This document shows positions 62,741-64,000 of a stretch of 64,000 nt of DNA, one piece after another. This DNA is from an uncultured Bacteroidales bacterium (GTDB lineage Bacteria; Bacteroidota; Bacteroidia; Bacteroidales; P3): assembly GCA_947165255.1 (NCBI GenBank), contig CAMUZR010000003.1, positions 1 to 64,000 on the forward strand, read 5' to 3'. Below the pieces are notes generated by a model. That model saw nothing but the letters and a program-made list of their open reading frames with translations. It was not told the DNA's origin and searched no databases. The translations under genes and the position numbers were made by a program. Position 1 is the stretch's first letter. Each line of letters begins with the position of its first letter.

Positions 62741-63580
62741 ATGAGATCTATTATCGTTGGTACTGACTTTTCAGAGGGGTCGTACATTGCACTTGAATTG
62801 GCAATAGACATAGCCAACCGAATGGAATGTGGCGTTGAGGTCATTTGGGTGAAACGCCAGAAGAGGCTGATGGATGACGAACAGGTGGACATGCTGGCCC
62901 ACTTGGCCGAAGAGAAGTTGGCGGCCATCTGCAAGGAACACGAGCCCAAACTGAAATACGGAAAAATACGGTGGGAGGTATGCGAAGGCAAGGTGGCCCC
63001 AGTGCTGGCCCGCCATGCCATCCACGCCAATGCCCCACTCATTGTCATTGGCACAAATGGAGCCTCCGGATTTGAGAAATACTGGATGGGAAGTACCGCC
63101 GTGCGCATCGTGCAGGAGGCCACCGTGCCAGTGATTACTATCCGACAGGGCTTTAACTTCCATAAGGAATTGGAGCGCATAGTGGTGCCGCTGCGCGTGA
63201 ACCTCAACTCACGCCAGAAAGTTACGCCCGCGGCCGAATTGGCCCGCCTGTTCGGAGCCGAGGTGCACCTGCTGGGTCTCTACGATGCCGAGGCGCAACT
63301 CAACGAATTGCAGATATACCTGATGCAGGCCGCCGAACTCATGGGCAAGCAAGGCGTCCGCTGCACTTCTACCATACAGAAGTACTCCAACTATAGCGAT
63401 GCCCTCCTGACCTATGCCGAGGGCATAAATGCCGACCTAGTGGTTATCAATACCGAGCAGGACCGCAAGTTGGCACAGCTTTTCCTCGGCACCAATGCCC
63501 AGCAGATTGTCCATAACGCACAATTGCCCGTACTCAGCGTTCACCCCAACGACAAACTCTTCTTCCTCTCCAAGTCATGA
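62741..63580 (+). CDS. Tandem universal stress protein
   Basis: This 279-residue protein has two UspA-like domains. The first (about 1-135) begins [14 protein letters not shown] and has an ATP-loop-like [20 protein letters not shown] (about 104-123) and VPVITI. The second half (about 145-279) is degenerate at the nucleotide loop ([20 protein letters not shown]) but keeps LPVLSVHP. It probably functions in stress survival; no partner is evident. Its stop overlaps the next ATG (ATGA), which suggests coupling with the flavoprotein. Confidence 0.9.
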   Translation: MRSIIVGTDFSEGSYIALELAIDIANRMECGVEVIWVKRQKRLMDDEQVDMLAHLAEEKLAAICKEHEPKLKYGKIRWEVCEGKVAPVLARHAIHANAPLIVIGTNGASGFEKYWMGSTAVRIVQEATVPVITIRQGFNFHKELERIVVPLRVNLNSRQKVTPAAELARLFGAEVHLLGLYDAEAQLNELQIYLMQAAELMGKQGVRCTSTIQKYSNYSDALLTYAEGINADLVVINTEQDRKLAQLFLGTNAQQIVHNAQLPVLSVHPNDKLFFLSKS

Positions 63581-64000
63581 GCCGGGTAGTCATAGTGGGA
63601 GCAGGAGCGGCCGGCATGATGGCGGCCGTGGCAGCCGCCGAACAGGGGGCAGAGGTGGTGCTGCTGGAAAAGATGGACCAGGCGGGGCGGAAACTGCGCA
63701 TCACCGGCAAGGGCCGCTGCAACCTCACGAACACGGCTCCGCTGAAGGAGTTCATCACCCATATCGGACCCGACGGCCGCTGGATGCGCAATTGTTTTGC
63801 CCAGATGTTCAACACTCAGTTGATGGACTTTTTTGAGCAGCGCAATGTGCCGCTGGTGGAGGAGCGCGGCAACCGCGTTTTTCCTAAAAGCGGCAAGTCG
63901 CTGGACATCTTTCTTGCTCTCATAAACGACTTGGAGGCGCGGCCGAATGTGGAAATAAGGAAAAATTGTGCCGTCAAAAGCCTCACCGAAGACTGCCACG
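63577..64000 (+). CDS. HI0933-family NAD(P)/FAD-dependent oxidoreductase (partial)
   Basis: The gene runs off the right edge; 141 residues are visible. It opens with the FAD-binding motif VVIVGAGAAGMMAAVAAAE, then LLEKMDQAGRKLRITGKGRC, the hallmark GRK...GKGRCN region of HI0933/YhiN/BaiN-type flavoproteins. NRVFPKSGKSLDI follows. It is coupled to the stress protein gene by a four-base overlap. The substrate is unknown in most members. Confidence 0.9.
   Translation, partial: MSRVVIVGAGAAGMMAAVAAAEQGAEVVLLEKMDQAGRKLRITGKGRCNLTNTAPLKEFITHIGPDGRWMRNCFAQMFNTQLMDFFEQRNVPLVEERGNRVFPKSGKSLDIFLALINDLEARPNVEIRKNCAVKSLTEDCH

Noticed and set aside
62617..63207. N-terminal extension of RuvB
   Set aside because: It runs antisense through the universal stress protein gene and across the ruvB promoter. 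RuvB homology starts at 62616.

Overview
The window reads as chromosomal DNA of a Bacteroidota bacterium, most likely order Bacteroidales. The evidence is the recurring promoter box TAnnTTTG, many fimbrillin-like or lipobox-bearing surface proteins, type IX secretion (T9SS) C-terminal sorting domains, a CarboxypepD_reg/TonB receptor, a C10 (streptopain-type) protease and a DUF4294 protein. No species is assigned.

Layout. Positions 1-9530 are an accessory, repeat-rich block. It holds a broken IS30 fragment, a fimbrillin-like lipoprotein with a 67-residue companion, a nearly complete IS30-family element, and two tandem AAA-ATPase/PD-(D/E)XK nuclease paralogues. About 122-bp inverted repeats bound the paralogues. 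Three copies of a 183-184 bp MITE-like element occur here, each flanked by a perfect 8-bp target duplication. There are also three-hairpin palindromic modules and a frameshifted small lipoprotein. Positions 9536-16228 carry an acyl-CoA ligase, then trkA with two trkH-type genes (potassium uptake). Positions 16439-18229 hold ftsE and an OmpA-family protein. Positions 18297-21776 are a tightly packed operon: GNAT/FemAB-like protein, methyltransferase, rlmH, an unknown gene and an MBL-fold protein. Positions 21783-24351 encode a PlsC-like acyltransferase, a DUF4294 protein and an NlpC/P60 hydrolase. Positions 24765-26602 hold a lipoprotein, an ECF sigma factor, a probable anti-sigma protein and a small secreted protein.

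Positions 26703-30037 are holA and a TonB-dependent receptor. On the reverse strand, 30107-33199 is lysS, an MBL hydrolase and ung, and 33357-35336 is a CapD/WbpM-type sugar-nucleotide dehydratase. IspD and a secreted FISUMP-like protein follow. Positions 37418-43384 hold an AsmA/DUF748-like protein, a C10 + M6 double protease with a T9SS tail, and a TerB/DnaJ protein, followed by tRNA-Gln. From 43880 to 58035 (reverse strand) lie a lipoprotein, tilS and a 3999-residue T9SS cargo protein. From 58795 to 62616 (reverse) are rlmB, a LolD-type ATPase, hutI and ruvB. The window closes with a tandem universal stress protein and the start of a HI0933-type flavoprotein.

The most interesting material is the mobile architecture at 4614-9506 (nuclease pair, inverted repeats, MITEs) and the fused cysteine/metallo protease at 39494. 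All function calls rest on motifs read by eye; no database search was run.
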